This document shows, piece after piece, positions 29,517 to 38,906 of a DNA stretch of 64,000 nt (the stretch's first letter is position 1; the number at the start of each line of letters is the position of its first letter). Source of the DNA: Sphingobacteruim zhuxiongii (GTDB lineage: Bacteria > Bacteroidota > Bacteroidia > Sphingobacteriales > Sphingobacteriaceae); the NCBI RefSeq assembly GCF_009557615.1, contig NZ_CP045652.1, forward strand, positions 4,216,001 to 4,280,000, given 5' to 3'. A model generated the notes under the pieces. That model was not told where the DNA came from. It saw only the letters and a program-made list of their open reading frames with translations, and did not search any database. The translations under genes and the position numbers were made by a program.

Positions 29517-29708
29517 TCAATTATTTGCTGATTCTAACTGTGCTTTTTCAATCAAATTTAAGGCAATCTGTAACGCATTAATTCTACGTTCAAGTAAAGT
29601 TTGTTGAGAAGAATTTTCCTTTAAATTAGGTAGTGCTTTTTTACATTTGCTTAGAAGTGACATAATTGCAACTTTGGCTTCATTCAATTCTTCTTTTCTA
29701 TGATTCAT
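29517..29708 (-). CDS. Small helical protein, unknown function
   Basis: A 63-residue, mostly helical, charged protein ('NEAKVAIMSLLSKCKKALPNLKEN', 'LLERRINALQIALNLIEKAQLE'). There is no signal peptide and no known family. It lies inside the decayed island next to tRNA-Lys, on the same strand as the other genes there. The composition is protein-like rather than random, but a 63-codon frame could arise by chance. It may be a regulator or cargo of the former element. Confidence 0.5.
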   Translation of the reverse strand: MNHRKEELNEAKVAIMSLLSKCKKALPNLKENSSQQTLLERRINALQIALNLIEKAQLESANN

Positions 29709-29825
29709 TTTTTATAGTTTTTCGTATGTTGTTTATTACGCACAAGCCGAGCTGAAAAAAAATTGTTTTTCAGCTTCCATGATTTCCTCTTTGTTTATTT
29801 TTATTTTGTTGATACTACAATGATT

Positions 29826-30425
29826 TTATTGTTTCCAATTAAGACTTCCATTTTTGTCAAACATTTCGATAGATGGATTCCCTAAACTGTCAACCTTTAA
29901 GATAATTCTTGGTACCTCATTGGCATCTTTCATAATCAGAGCGGCATTTCCGTTTTCTGTTACCAGGTTAATTCTATTAATATTGTGACCTGGTTTGCCA
30001 GACAAGTCTTTGTCATTAATAATCAAACCGGCTTTAAAATAACTATCTTCTTTATTATCCTGAGCGAGAACACCAATAGCATCGGCATTTTGATAGTCTA
30101 AAGCTATAGCATTTAAATTTGTGGTTTCATCATCAGTTATGGCAATCCCCCCTCGTTCATCACCGTGTTTATCATAAAAAATAATCCCTGCCGGATTAAC
30201 TGCCCTTTGAAATGTTTTACCATTGATGATGGGAGGCGGAATATTATCCATATTGGAAATTACGATTCTGTTTTTTCCGGTTTTGTCTTTAATGTTAATC
30301 CTTTCAGCGTCCATAAATCCATTTGAGCCATTTAGTAGTATAAAACTTAAAGCGATTAAGAGTGCGATATTGAATACGACAAGTGTATAAAACGGAATTT
30401 TAAAAGTTTTTGATGTTGTTTGCAT
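29826..30425 (-). CDS. Single-span membrane protein with repeated beta motifs, unknown function
   Basis: A 199-residue protein. One transmembrane helix lies at about 12-32 ('YTLVVFNIALLIALSFILL'), and the rest, outside the membrane, is a row of short beta motifs of similar form: 'INIKDKTGKNRIVIS', 'GIIFYDKHGDERGGIAI', 'GLIINDKDLSGKPGHNINRINLV', 'ALIMKDANEVPRIILKVDSLGNPSIEMFDKNG'. The recurring 'DK.G' turns suggest a beta-solenoid or hairpin repeat. No family recognised with certainty. It lies in the tRNA-Lys island, upstream of the 63-residue gene and downstream of the broken VOC gene. Confidence 0.65.
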   Translation of the reverse strand: MQTTSKTFKIPFYTLVVFNIALLIALSFILLNGSNGFMDAERINIKDKTGKNRIVISNMDNIPPPIINGKTFQRAVNPAGIIFYDKHGDERGGIAITDDETTNLNAIALDYQNADAIGVLAQDNKEDSYFKAGLIINDKDLSGKPGHNINRINLVTENGNAALIMKDANEVPRIILKVDSLGNPSIEMFDKNGSLNWKQ

Positions 30426-30466
30426 GGTTTAAAAATATATTTAGATTGATGATGTATGCTGTTTTT

Positions 30467-30855
30467 TTATCCTTCGTATATGTGAAATTCTGTTACCGTT
30501 ATGAAATAACCATCGGGGTCCCTGAACGAGAATTCCTGTCTGCGTGAATTTTTATTTAGGTGAATTTCTTCTTCAATAGCCCATTCGATTTCTTCGAGGT
30601 TATGCTTCACTTTCTTCCAATCAGAAGTCCTAAAATAAAGTAACAAGCCATTTCCTGCTGTTAAACTTTGGTTTCTCATCGTTGGGTGACCGTCCCTTTC
30701 CCAAGCGCGCAGGCAAAGCACAATTTCATTGTCTTTATTCGTCAGAACGGAAAATGGACTCTATCGTGTACTATGTTGAACCCAAATATGTTACTATACC
30801 ATGCAGCACTTACTTCAACATCTTTTACGGCAATCATTGGATCAAGTTTTGTCAT
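30467..30855 (-). pseudogene. VOC-family (glyoxalase/bleomycin-resistance-like) gene with a frameshift
   Basis: The N-terminal half starts at ATG 30855: 'MTKLDPMIAVKDVEVSAAWY' and runs to 'NIVHDRVHFPF' and a stop. In the next frame, 'VLTNKDNEIVLCLRAWERDG' continues to 'FSFRDPDGYFITVTEFHIYEG' at 30467. Adding one base at the run of four A on plus (30751-30754) joins the halves into one 129-residue protein, the normal length of a VOC domain. The VOC pattern (first-strand 'PMIAVKDVEVSAAWYSNIFGF', last-strand 'FRDPDGYFITVTE') is clear. The metal-site pattern cannot be fixed from the broken frame. It is probably a dead gene in the decayed island, or possibly a sequencing error. Confidence 0.8.
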
Positions 30856-30939
30856 TTTGTTTTCTATTTATTGTTTATGGCGTATGTTAATTGTTTTGTT
30901 AAGCTTTAACAGCAGGCATAATTTTTAAAATATAATAAA

Positions 30940-31785
30940 TCAACGATTCCTGAAAAGTGTCATCGTAAGTTTGAGAAAGTATAGTTGGAGATCAATCGAC
31001 AGAATATTATTTTGTTGGTCTATATGTTGATCCAGCCGAGAGAGGGAACAAGACTTTAAACTGTCATTGGTCATAAAGCCCCTTGAGGATGCTAGTCCCC
31101 CTCTCTTATCCTTATTCAAACTTGCTGCTATTAAGTTCTTTTTGACTCCCGACTTAATTATCTGTTTGGTGTTTTTAATATGCTTCTTAGCCGATGGTTT
31201 CGCCAATGGAACTTTAACCTCAAGGGTAAGGTAATCATAAAAATGATCACCGAAGGTCGGGGCGATTTTATTTAGTGCTAAATCTTTGGCTCTGTATTTA
31301 CGCACTAAAAATGATTCCTCCTTCTTTTTTGTTGTGAGCCAATGTTTGAGTGTTTCATAAGAGCGGAGTCCTTTATCTGCCATTTTTTCGAAGCGCTCGA
31401 TAAACTCGTCAAATGCATACAAAATGGTATCTTTTCCTTTTTCAGATTGCTCTTGCTTAGCCTTTGCTTCCGTCTTTCCCAGGTAGGCATTCTTTACCAT
31501 ATCGGGTGTTACCCGAGCTACGTGAGTTTGTAAAGCATTGAAATGCCGATCTAAATCAACCTGAGGTTGAATAATTTTGGAGTTTATAGTCTTGTAAGAA
31601 GGCTCTGTTTTTTTTACCCGCTTGGATTTAATATCCCAGTCTTTTGGGTTAATTTTTACTCCTAGAGATATCTCCTTAGAAATACCACAGATGGTCACTC
31701 GGATGTACAAAGGTGTTACATCATTTTACGCGTGACTTCTGCGTATCCACAGCAGAAGCTCCATGTTTTGTTTGATTTTCATCAT
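30940..31785 (-). pseudogene. Truncated tyrosine recombinase (integrase) with an in-frame stop
   Basis: Reading on minus from ATG 31785 (or 31782), the start 'MKIKQNMELLLWIRRSHA' is typical of Bacteroidota integrases, then codon 19 is TAA (31726-31728). The frame continues without shift into 'NDVTPLYIRVTICGISKEISLGVK', the arm-binding domain, and then a core-binding domain ('DEFIERFEKMADKGLRSYETLKHW', 'AKKHIKNTKQII'). After about 'KSGVKKN' the sequence stops resembling an integrase. The whole catalytic domain with its R-H-R-Y residues is missing. So it carries a nonsense codon and a C-terminal loss; it is inactive. It sits just inside the 3' end of tRNA-Lys, the usual place for an integrated element. 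Confidence 0.85.
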
Positions 31786-31855
31786 CCCACATTAAAAGGT
31801 TAACAAATAATTATTTGAGAGTCCTTTTGTCCAAATCGCCTCATTAAACCCGTCT

Positions 31856-31911
31856 AATTCGGTGACCTTAATTTACTATTTAAAATAAGTCACCGAATAG
31901 GTCACCGAATT
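31856..31911. repeat. Inverted and direct GTCACCGAAT repeats, possible integrase arm sites
   Basis: AATTCGGTGACC (31856-31867) and GGTCACCGAATT (31900-31911) form a perfect 12-base inverted repeat, and a third copy, GTCACCGAAT, stands at 31889-31898. The cluster lies between the integrase remnant and tRNA-Lys, where arm-binding sites of an attachment region would be. This role is inferred. Confidence 0.5.
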
Positions 31912-32009
31912 GTATGCTATAGAATGATATTAAATGAATCGCTTTTTTGTAAAAATCGCAGAAAACAGAGGCGTTTAATGCAAAAAGGCGCAATTTCTTG
32001 AGCCTTTTG

Positions 32010-32082
32010 TGACCCCGCTGAGGCTCGAACTCAGGACCCACAGATTAAGAGTCTGTTGCTCTACCAACTGAGCTACGAAGTC
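32010..32082 (-). tRNA. tRNA-Lys (CTT)
   Basis: Read on minus: acceptor GACTTCG/CGGGGTC with two G-U pairs, anticodon loop CTCTTAA giving CTT, T-arm GAGTTCGAGCCTC. CCA is not encoded. The broken integrase lies on its 3' side, so it is the likely insertion site of the old element. Confidence 0.95.
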
Positions 32083-32319
32083 GTTTGATGTGTCAAAGGT
32101 ACAAGACATCACAAAAAAATCAAATAAAATATCATCTTTTTTGAGCTTTTCTGACAATCTCATTATTTACCTAACCAAACGCTTTCCGAACCTTAACCCA
32201 ACTTCCCCAAAAAAGACGTATCCCCACCTACACAATTCCTTTGAGATTGCTTCGGACCTCAACCCTTCGTGTTCAACAAAAATCCGCAGCAGCACAATAA
32301 GTGCCTGTATTCAACAATT
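32083..32319. other. Gene-free stretch upstream of tRNA-Lys
   Basis: Nothing recognisable beyond AT-rich sequence. Together with 32512-32960 it makes about 700 bases with no supported gene apart from the doubtful frame at 32320. Confidence 0.4.
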
Positions 32320-32511
32320 CTAAAATCTTTTTCTTTTCAAAAACTGCTCTATTGCAGATTTTAACGGTTCATACGTTGTTTCATATTTTTCTATCTTTCC
32401 GTATTCTTCTTTGCTCAAGCTCAGATTTGATTTTTCAAATACTTCAAGGACTTTAATCAACACCCAAGGCGATTGCTTTAAGTCAAAATCTGCGAACAAC
32501 GCAGATTTCAA
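32320..32511 (-). CDS. Doubtful small hypothetical protein
   Basis: A 63-codon frame giving a charged, helical product ('SPWVLIKVLEVFEKSNLSLSKEEYGKIEKYETTYEPLKSAIEQFLKRKRF' in parts). No family is recognised. The amino acid make-up looks like a real protein, perhaps the end of a broken gene, but there is no promoter and no neighbour to support it. Confidence 0.3.
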   Translation of the reverse strand: MKSALFADFDLKQSPWVLIKVLEVFEKSNLSLSKEEYGKIEKYETTYEPLKSAIEQFLKRKRF

Positions 32512-32961
32512 TGATGGATAAATGAAAGTAAATTATGATGGGAAAAATTGTCATCGCCCTGCTGTATTTGCAAAACGAGTTGTACATCATCCTCATTATC
32601 GTTCGCGTTTCGATCGAATCGATGCATCATTTTTTATTTAGGACTGGTTATAAACTTCGCGTTTCTTGATCTCTCTTGAGTAGAAAGGTTGAGACAAAGT
32701 TTATATAAAATTTGATAAATACAAGAATTAATTCGATTGAACAAACCCCTTATTGGAAGAAAACGAAATAGTAAATGTACTCATGCTGTAAACTCAAATT
32801 GTTTAAGATTTCCCTCATTTCTCGAAAAAATAGCAACCAGGCAACATTTTTACGCCAGCATAAACTTAGAGTTAACAATAACAGCCTCTAATAAACATAT
32901 TTTTAACACAACTATAACAACTTCTTATCAGTGAATCTATGTTTAGTTAATATTCCTACTC

Positions 32962-32969
32962 TAGTTTTG
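32962..32969 (+). promoter_or_regulatory. -7 box of the Oar-like receptor gene
   Basis: TAGTTTTG fits TAnnTTTG, 20 bases before ATG 32989; no clear -33 box. Confidence 0.4.
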
Positions 32970-32988
32970 AGCCATAATTAACATAGAT

Positions 32989-35900
32989 ATGAATAATAAA
33001 TACTCAACAAAACTTTTTCTGCTCATTCCACTACTGATCTTTAGTTTGTTTTCTCAAGTCTTTGCACAGGGAACACAAGCTTCTATCACCGGATCCGTAC
33101 GTGATGAATCGGGCAATCCAGTTACCAACACGACTATTCGCGTGCGGAATGAATCGACTGGATTTACAACTACATCAGTCACGAATGAACGTGGAAACTT
33201 TGATATCAAGCAGCTACCCCTAGGTGGTCCATATAGCGTACAAGCGAATCATATGGAAAAAGGAAACGGTTCTGCCTCCGGCATTATGTTGAACCAAGGT
33301 GACGTTTCACGCGTCAATATCAAGCTGATATCTTCAAGCACATCGCTCGATGTCGTTGAAGTGACAGCCTCATCCTTAAAGAACTCCAAAGACTATTTTG
33401 GTGCGGCTACGGCATTTTCTTCCAAAGATATTAAGTCATTGCCTGTTAATGGTCGTAATTTCACCACCTTAACAGATCTTTCTCCTTTAGCAGCGGGAGG
33501 CTCATTATCTGGACAATTAGGTTCTTCGACGAACTTTACCATCGATGGTATGAATGCTAAAAACCCGACCTCAGCAGGAGCTACTACAGCACGAAGTGGC
33601 GCTCCATATTCCATTTCTATGGAGGCGGTTCGGGAATTTAAAGTGGTGACCAATCAATATGATGTTACCTTTGGGCGCAGTGGTGGTGGAACCATTTCTG
33701 CGGTTACCAAATCTGGAACAAACACCCTATCGGGTTCCGCATTTCTATTCGGTCGCGCAGATTGGTTGACGAGCAACTATGATATTCGCGGAAACAAACG
33801 TATGGGTAGCTATTCCACCTATCAATACGGTTTCTCGCTAGGCGGTCCGATTATTAAGGATAAATTACACTTCTTCGTCGTATGGGATAGACAACAAGAC
33901 AATCGCTCTTTACTTATTGCCGATTTAGGTTCTCCTGCTGATGAAATTTTATACAAGATCAACAAGACAACCTTAGATAATTTCGTCAATATCGCGCAGA
34001 ATAAGTACGGTGTTGCTAAGCAGGCACAGTATGGCTCGATTAATAAAAACAGAACATCAGACGCTGCATTTCTACGTTTAGACTACCAGATCAACGAGAA
34101 AAACCTCTTGACGATCCGCAATAACATGACCTATGACTATAATCCATTGGGTCTTGGCGATAACACAAGTATCAATCTTTTGGAGTCTTACGGTAATGAC
34201 AAGAACTTTGACAATAGCTTCTTGGCAACGCTTCGTACGGCGATCTCTCCACGTGTAACGAACGAGGTTAAACTACAACATTTATATGTTTATCAAAACT
34301 CGACACAGGGCGATCAAATCGGCAAGAATTATATTCCTCGTGCAATCGTAGAAAACGTAGCTTCCACGATTGATGGAAAGGAACTGGCGACAAATCTTCA
34401 AATCGGAGGTCATCGTTTTGCTCAAGAGAGTTTCAAGAACAATGTATTACAACTAACAAATAATCTATATTGGGATACAGACTTCGCCAAATATACATTT
34501 GGTTTAGATGTGATGGCAACTAACTCTAAATCAATTTACGGATCGGAAGTGAATGGCCGTTTCCACTTTACGAGTGATAAGAATGCCGTTCCTCCAATCA
34601 GTGCTTTGCAAAACTTTGAAAACTTAAAGCCATATCGTTACTATCGTGAAGTTCCATTGAAAGATGATATTGCTGTACGTGGTACGATTATGAACTTCGG
34701 ACTTTACGGACAGTTAAGAAAGAACATTGCTGCAGGTTTAGAGATGACTGCAGGTTTAAGAATGGACTATGCCGCATATCCAAAGGCAACTTTCAATCAA
34801 CTGGTTTATGATGAACTAAAATTGAGAACAGACAATCAATTGAGCTCATTCATTCTTCAACCAAGACTTCAATTCTCTTGGGATATCAACGAGAATCAAA
34901 CGGATTACTTGCGTGTGGGAGGTGGTATCTTTGCCTCTGACATCAATAATTACATGATCATCAACAATTTGACATTTGATGGTTCTAACTTGGCAACTGT
35001 TGATGTTCGCGGAGATTTGGTTCCAACACCGGATTTTAATGCTTATCGTAACGATCCTAAAAGCATCCCAACATTGAAAAGTCAACAATTACCGACAATT
35101 AACTTCACTGGCAAAGACGCTAAAGTTCCGACGGTATACAAAGCAAACTTATCTTATACCAAACTCGTTACTGATCGTTTTAAAGTAGGTATTACGGGCT
35201 TCATGACTTTGGGAAGAAATAACTATACCTATATCGAACGTAACTTAGTTAATGATCCATTCTTCCGATTAGCGAATGAAGGCAATCGTGGCGTATACGT
35301 TCCTGCAGATAAAATCCCAACAAATGGTCAACCAGATTGGAAAGACGGTCGTGTATCAAACAAATTGGGTCGTGTATTAGAATTAACAAGCTTAGGCAAG
35401 GTAAATCAATATGCGGTCGTATTAGATGCAACTTACCAATACTTCAGAGATGGTGCAGTTAGCGCGAGTTACACGTGGAATGACACAAAAGATAATACGT
35501 CTTTCAACGGAAACGTAGCGAACACGGCTACTTTAGTACAGCCTGTAATGGATGATCCGCGTAACTTAAGTGCTATAACCTATTCAGACAATCAATTCCG
35601 TCATAAAGCAGTAGTTTATGGTACAGCGCCAACATTTTATGGCTTCCAATTCGGTTTCCGTTTCACTGGTGTTGCAGGAACACGTTACACGCTCCGTTCT
35701 GGTGGAAATACCAATGGTGACTTTGTAACTTCAGATAATGACTTAGCATTTATCTTCGATCCAAATAATGCAAACACTCCAGATGCAATCAAGAAAGGAA
35801 TACAAGGGATTTTAGACAATCCAGAAGCTGCACAAAGCATGAAAGACCTGTTGACAACATACTCAGGTCGCATTGCTGAACGTAATGCTGGTATCAATGA

Positions 35901-36171
35901 TTTCTTTGGAACAATTGATTTACGTCTATCTAAGAATATACGTTTCTACAAAACACATGGTCTAGAGTTATCAATGGAAGTTTTCAACTTTATGAACATG
36001 CTAAATAAAGAGTGGGGAGTTAACCATGCTCTAGGAAACCAAGCGCTTTACAAAGTCGACGGGTTTAACAAGGCGACACAACAATATAATTATTCCGTAA
36101 ATAGCGTTGGTGCTAAAGGATTCTCAGGAAATCCTTTCCAAGCGCAATTCGGAGTTCGATATGCATTCTAA
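32989..36171 (+). CDS. Oar-like TonB-dependent outer membrane receptor
   Basis: A 1,060-residue outer membrane protein. Signal peptide at about 1-27 ('LLIPLLIFSLFSQVFAQ'), a CarboxypepD-regulatory-like domain at about 30-115 ('ITGSVRDESGNPVTNTTIRVRN'), a plug with 'SLPVNGRNFTTLTDLSPL' and 'NFTIDGMN' at about 150-250, and a long barrel ending 'FQAQFGVRYAF', with the terminal aromatic needed for barrel assembly. This layout, including 'GGPIIKDKLHFFVVWDRQ', is that of the Oar/Cna-B type receptors, which in some relatives export or take up proteins and peptides. No SusD partner is present. The substrate is unknown. It has its own promoter box and a terminator, so it is a single-gene unit. Confidence 0.93.
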   Translation: MNNKYSTKLFLLIPLLIFSLFSQVFAQGTQASITGSVRDESGNPVTNTTIRVRNESTGFTTTSVTNERGNFDIKQLPLGGPYSVQANHMEKGNGSASGIMLNQGDVSRVNIKLISSSTSLDVVEVTASSLKNSKDYFGAATAFSSKDIKSLPVNGRNFTTLTDLSPLAAGGSLSGQLGSSTNFTIDGMNAKNPTSAGATTARSGAPYSISMEAVREFKVVTNQYDVTFGRSGGGTISAVTKSGTNTLSGSAFLFGRADWLTSNYDIRGNKRMGSYSTYQYGFSLGGPIIKDKLHFFVVWDRQQDNRSLLIADLGSPADEILYKINKTTLDNFVNIAQNKYGVAKQAQYGSINKNRTSDAAFLRLDYQINEKNLLTIRNNMTYDYNPLGLGDNTSINLLESYGNDKNFDNSFLATLRTAISPRVTNEVKLQHLYVYQNSTQGDQIGKNYIPRAIVENVASTIDGKELATNLQIGGHRFAQESFKNNVLQLTNNLYWDTDFAKYTFGLDVMATNSKSIYGSEVNGRFHFTSDKNAVPPISALQNFENLKPYRYYREVPLKDDIAVRGTIMNFGLYGQLRKNIAAGLEMTAGLRMDYAAYPKATFNQLVYDELKLRTDNQLSSFILQPRLQFSWDINENQTDYLRVGGGIFASDINNYMIINNLTFDGSNLATVDVRGDLVPTPDFNAYRNDPKSIPTLKSQQLPTINFTGKDAKVPTVYKANLSYTKLVTDRFKVGITGFMTLGRNNYTYIERNLVNDPFFRLANEGNRGVYVPADKIPTNGQPDWKDGRVSNKLGRVLELTSLGKVNQYAVVLDATYQYFRDGAVSASYTWNDTKDNTSFNGNVANTATLVQPVMDDPRNLSAITYSDNQFRHKAVVYGTAPTFYGFQFGFRFTGVAGTRYTLRSGGNTNGDFVTSDNDLAFIFDPNNANTPDAIKKGIQGILDNPEAAQSMKDLLTTYSGRIAERNAGINDFFGTIDLRLSKNIRFYKTHGLELSMEVFNFMNMLNKEWGVNHALGNQALYKVDGFNKATQQYNYSVNSVGAKGFSGNPFQAQFGVRYAF

Positions 36172-36198
36172 TTCAATAATATAATCAACCTTAGATAG

Positions 36199-36231
36199 AG
36201 AGCATCCTTCGGGATGCTCTTTCTTTTTTTC
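36199..36231 (+). terminator. Rho-independent terminator with UUCG loop
   Basis: AGAGCATCC (36199-36207), TTCG tetraloop, GGATGCTCT (36212-36220), then a T-rich tail. Ends the Oar-like gene. Confidence 0.9.
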
Positions 36232-36577
36232 GACATTACCTTTTTTAATATCTTAGCTATGTCTACGCAATCATAGCCCCGCTAATAAGGGGGGATTAAC
36301 TAAATCGCACACGAAAACTTAGCTCAATGAAAACAATAATCTACTATCGTCACATAAAACGGTATGCATCGTTTCAAAGGATAGTTTTCGACCAATAGAA
36401 AATCTGGTTAACAATGTTTAGTATTATGCTATGAGCGACGCGTTTTTAGATTGACTAATCAAATTAATGGACCTAGTGACGGTAGTATAAAAACGAACTG
36501 ATAGTCAGCCAACTAGAATTAAACAATTAAAAGTGTATTTTTTACACTATGTAGAAGAATGCTATTATTTTTTATCC
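36232..36577. other. Gene-free stretch between the Oar-like and MFS genes
   Basis: About 345 bases without a supported gene. The only structure I see is a short CCCC/GGGG hairpin at 36277-36292 with no T tract. Confidence 0.4.
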
Positions 36578-36585
36578 TAACTTTG
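36578..36585 (+). promoter_or_regulatory. -7 box of the MFS gene
   Basis: TAACTTTG fits TAnnTTTG. The predicted start near 36592 supports ATG 36603 rather than the TTG at 36594. Confidence 0.45.
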
Positions 36586-36602
36586 CATCAAAATTGAATG
36601 AA

Positions 36603-37784
36603 ATGACAAGCATATCTCCCAGCAGTCAACTGATAACCCCTTCCGCAAAGAGTAGAATCCGTTTGGCTGTTGCTTTATTTTACTTTGGTCAAGGTTTGGG
36701 TTTTGCCTCATGGGCAAGCCGCATTCCAACGATTAAGACCGCCCTAGGACTATCAGAAGCCGAATTAGGAACAATTCTTCTCATGCTTCCGATAGGACAG
36801 TTGATAACAATGCCACTATCTGCAGCCTTAGTCAACCGATTTGGGAGTAAAGTAATTTTACCATTCGCAGCAATTATCTATGCGTTGATTTTAATTCCAA
36901 TCGGGCTATCACCAAATGCTTGGTATTTGGGTGCATCATTATTCTTCTACGGTGTTGCAGGTAACTTATGTAATATATCTGTGAATACACAAGGAGTTCT
37001 TGCCGAAGATATGTATGGCAAATCCATTATGTCTTCATTCCATGGAGCTTGGAGTCTTGCTGGTTTCACCGGCGCCTTAATTGGATTGCTGACAATCAAC
37101 TTTGGATTTAATACTTTCACGCATTTTATTGTGATTGTAGCTCTATTAATCGGTAATATACTTTGGAATAAATCATTCTTAATTCCGGAGGAAAACAAAT
37201 CGGAAACGGGCGCTAAAAAAACGAAGTATAAACCTGATGGACTTATCATTCAATTAGGTATCATCGGTTTCTTCTCTATGGCAACCGAGGGAGCGATGTT
37301 TGATTGGAGCGGTGTATACTTCCACGATGTGGTACATGCACCAGAGAAATTAGTCACTTTAGGCTATGCCTCTTTTATGATTATGATGGCAACCGGAAGG
37401 TTTATTGGCGATTATATCATCAGCAAATTCGGCAGACAGCGAACACTACAAGTTTCTGGTATATTGATGTTTGTCGGTATGTTGTCCTCAGTCGTATTTC
37501 CAAATCTTTGGGTCTGTACTTTAGCTTTCATGTTGGTGGGCCTTGGTGTTGCGTGTAACGTCCCTACAGTATATTCAGTAACTGGAAAGCATAAGACAAT
37601 CCCTGCGGGCGTAGCATTAGCTATGGTATCTAGTATATCATTCCTAGGCTTCTTGATGGGTCCCCCATTAATTGGTTATGTCGCCGAACTATTTAGCTTA
37701 CGCTATTCTTTCGCTCTATTTTCTATTTTTGGCTTCTTAATGTTTATTATGACAAGTCGCCTAAAAGTTTTTAAAGATCAATAA
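36603..37784 (+). CDS. Major facilitator superfamily transporter
   Basis: A 393-residue inner membrane transporter with twelve predicted helices in two halves, joined by a loop near residue 200 ('EENKSETGAKKTKYKPDG'). The start of the second half, 'LGIIGFFSMATEGAMFDWSGVYFHDVV', and 'FASWASRIPTIKTALGLSEAELGTILLMLP' near the N-terminus resemble the YbjJ-like MFS branch, whose substrate is unclear. The frame can begin at TTG 36594, but ATG 36603 is better placed after the -7 box. It ends directly at the stop of the convergent GH43 gene (stops adjacent, no bases between). Confidence 0.9.
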   Translation: MTSISPSSQLITPSAKSRIRLAVALFYFGQGLGFASWASRIPTIKTALGLSEAELGTILLMLPIGQLITMPLSAALVNRFGSKVILPFAAIIYALILIPIGLSPNAWYLGASLFFYGVAGNLCNISVNTQGVLAEDMYGKSIMSSFHGAWSLAGFTGALIGLLTINFGFNTFTHFIVIVALLIGNILWNKSFLIPEENKSETGAKKTKYKPDGLIIQLGIIGFFSMATEGAMFDWSGVYFHDVVHAPEKLVTLGYASFMIMMATGRFIGDYIISKFGRQRTLQVSGILMFVGMLSSVVFPNLWVCTLAFMLVGLGVACNVPTVYSVTGKHKTIPAGVALAMVSSISFLGFLMGPPLIGYVAELFSLRYSFALFSIFGFLMFIMTSRLKVFKDQ

Positions 37785-38726
37785 TTAAGGCTTCACGGCC
37801 ATTAACTTGGCGAGTTCCTTCTTCGATATTTTTAACACTGTACCATGCCGAATTCCGTTCGGCATGTTTAGTTTATCGGAATTATCTTTCCAGGTTTTCA
37901 AGTCATTTGATTGGATAACCCCATAATGCTTGTCTACATATTTATCAAAATAAATTGTCCATATGCCCTTATCAAACATTACTGTTGGCCCTTCTGCCCA
38001 ATAATCACCAGTAATCGGACTGCTCGCCTCGCCATAAGGCCCTTCCAGTTCATCGGCAAACGCCAACTTTAAATTTTTCGCCGCAGGCTCTCTGGTTTCA
38101 TCTTTAATAACCATCATCCATTTACCTTTGTAGGGTAATATCGTTGCATCAATACAATTGAAGCCTGGATCATAGAGCAATTGTGTTTCTGTAAAAGTTT
38201 TGAAATTCTGCGTTGTGGTATAATACATTCTATGGTTATAAGCATTATCCGCTTCTATCTGCGTCTCTGGAAAAGCACCTGTAATCGTTGATGCCCAATA
38301 AATCATATACAGATTGTTCTTTTCATCGTATGTGATCTCCGGTGCCCACGTATTTCGAGTATGATCTTCATGTTCCATAACCGGAATATACGTTTGCTTT
38401 GACCAGTGAATCAAATCATCCGAGCTAGCATAACCTATTCCCTTTTGCGTCCAGCTGACTGTCCATACCATATGAAATTTACCATCTCCTCCTCGAATAA
38501 TACATGGATCGCGCATCAATTTGTCAGGACTTAGTTCCGGCGCTAAGAAAGATTGATCGTTCTTAAGTGATGTCCACGACATCCCGTCTTGACTGTATGC
38601 TAAATGCAATCCATCTTCCCCATTACCTTTAAAATAGGAAAAGACAAATAACGAGTCTTGTATCTGTGCGCTAACGATTGTTGTAAAAAGACATAGGCAT
38701 CCCAAGCATAAGGATTTAAGATTCAT
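37785..38726 (-). CDS. Glycoside hydrolase family 43 enzyme
   Basis: A 313-residue secreted glycosidase. Signal peptide at about 1-20 ('LCLGCLCLFTTIVSAQ'), then a five-bladed propeller. Probable active-site residues: base Asp73 in 'MRDPCII', Glu130 in 'NTWAPEITY', Asp193 in 'CIDATIL' and acid Glu245 in 'WAEGPTVM'. The 'RDP ... WAPE ... AEGP' series is typical of GH43 alpha-L-arabinofuranosidase and beta-xylosidase-like enzymes. The length suggests a single catalytic domain without a binding module. The exact substrate is unknown. Its gene has a promoter box at 38752 and is not next to a SusCD pair. Confidence 0.85.
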   Translation of the reverse strand: MNLKSLCLGCLCLFTTIVSAQIQDSLFVFSYFKGNGEDGLHLAYSQDGMSWTSLKNDQSFLAPELSPDKLMRDPCIIRGGDGKFHMVWTVSWTQKGIGYASSDDLIHWSKQTYIPVMEHEDHTRNTWAPEITYDEKNNLYMIYWASTITGAFPETQIEADNAYNHRMYYTTTQNFKTFTETQLLYDPGFNCIDATILPYKGKWMMVIKDETREPAAKNLKLAFADELEGPYGEASSPITGDYWAEGPTVMFDKGIWTIYFDKYVDKHYGVIQSNDLKTWKDNSDKLNMPNGIRHGTVLKISKKELAKLMAVKP

Positions 38727-38751
38727 GATTTCGGTTTTTTAGGTTGATTAA

Positions 38752-38759
38752 CAAATGTA
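38752..38759 (-). promoter_or_regulatory. -7 box of the GH43 gene
   Basis: TACATTTG on minus fits TAnnTTTG, 26 bases before the start codon. Confidence 0.45.
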
Positions 38760-38906
38760 ATCAAAAGAGCGCTGAAATGAAATAGCAGAAAGAAGCCTAT
38801 TTTGCTCGCTATCTTTTGCTTTTCCATCTTAAGAAATTTTTCATTTATGCTATACAATCAATAAAATAAAACCTTAAATTAATAGCATTAACTGAATGGA
38901 ATAAAA

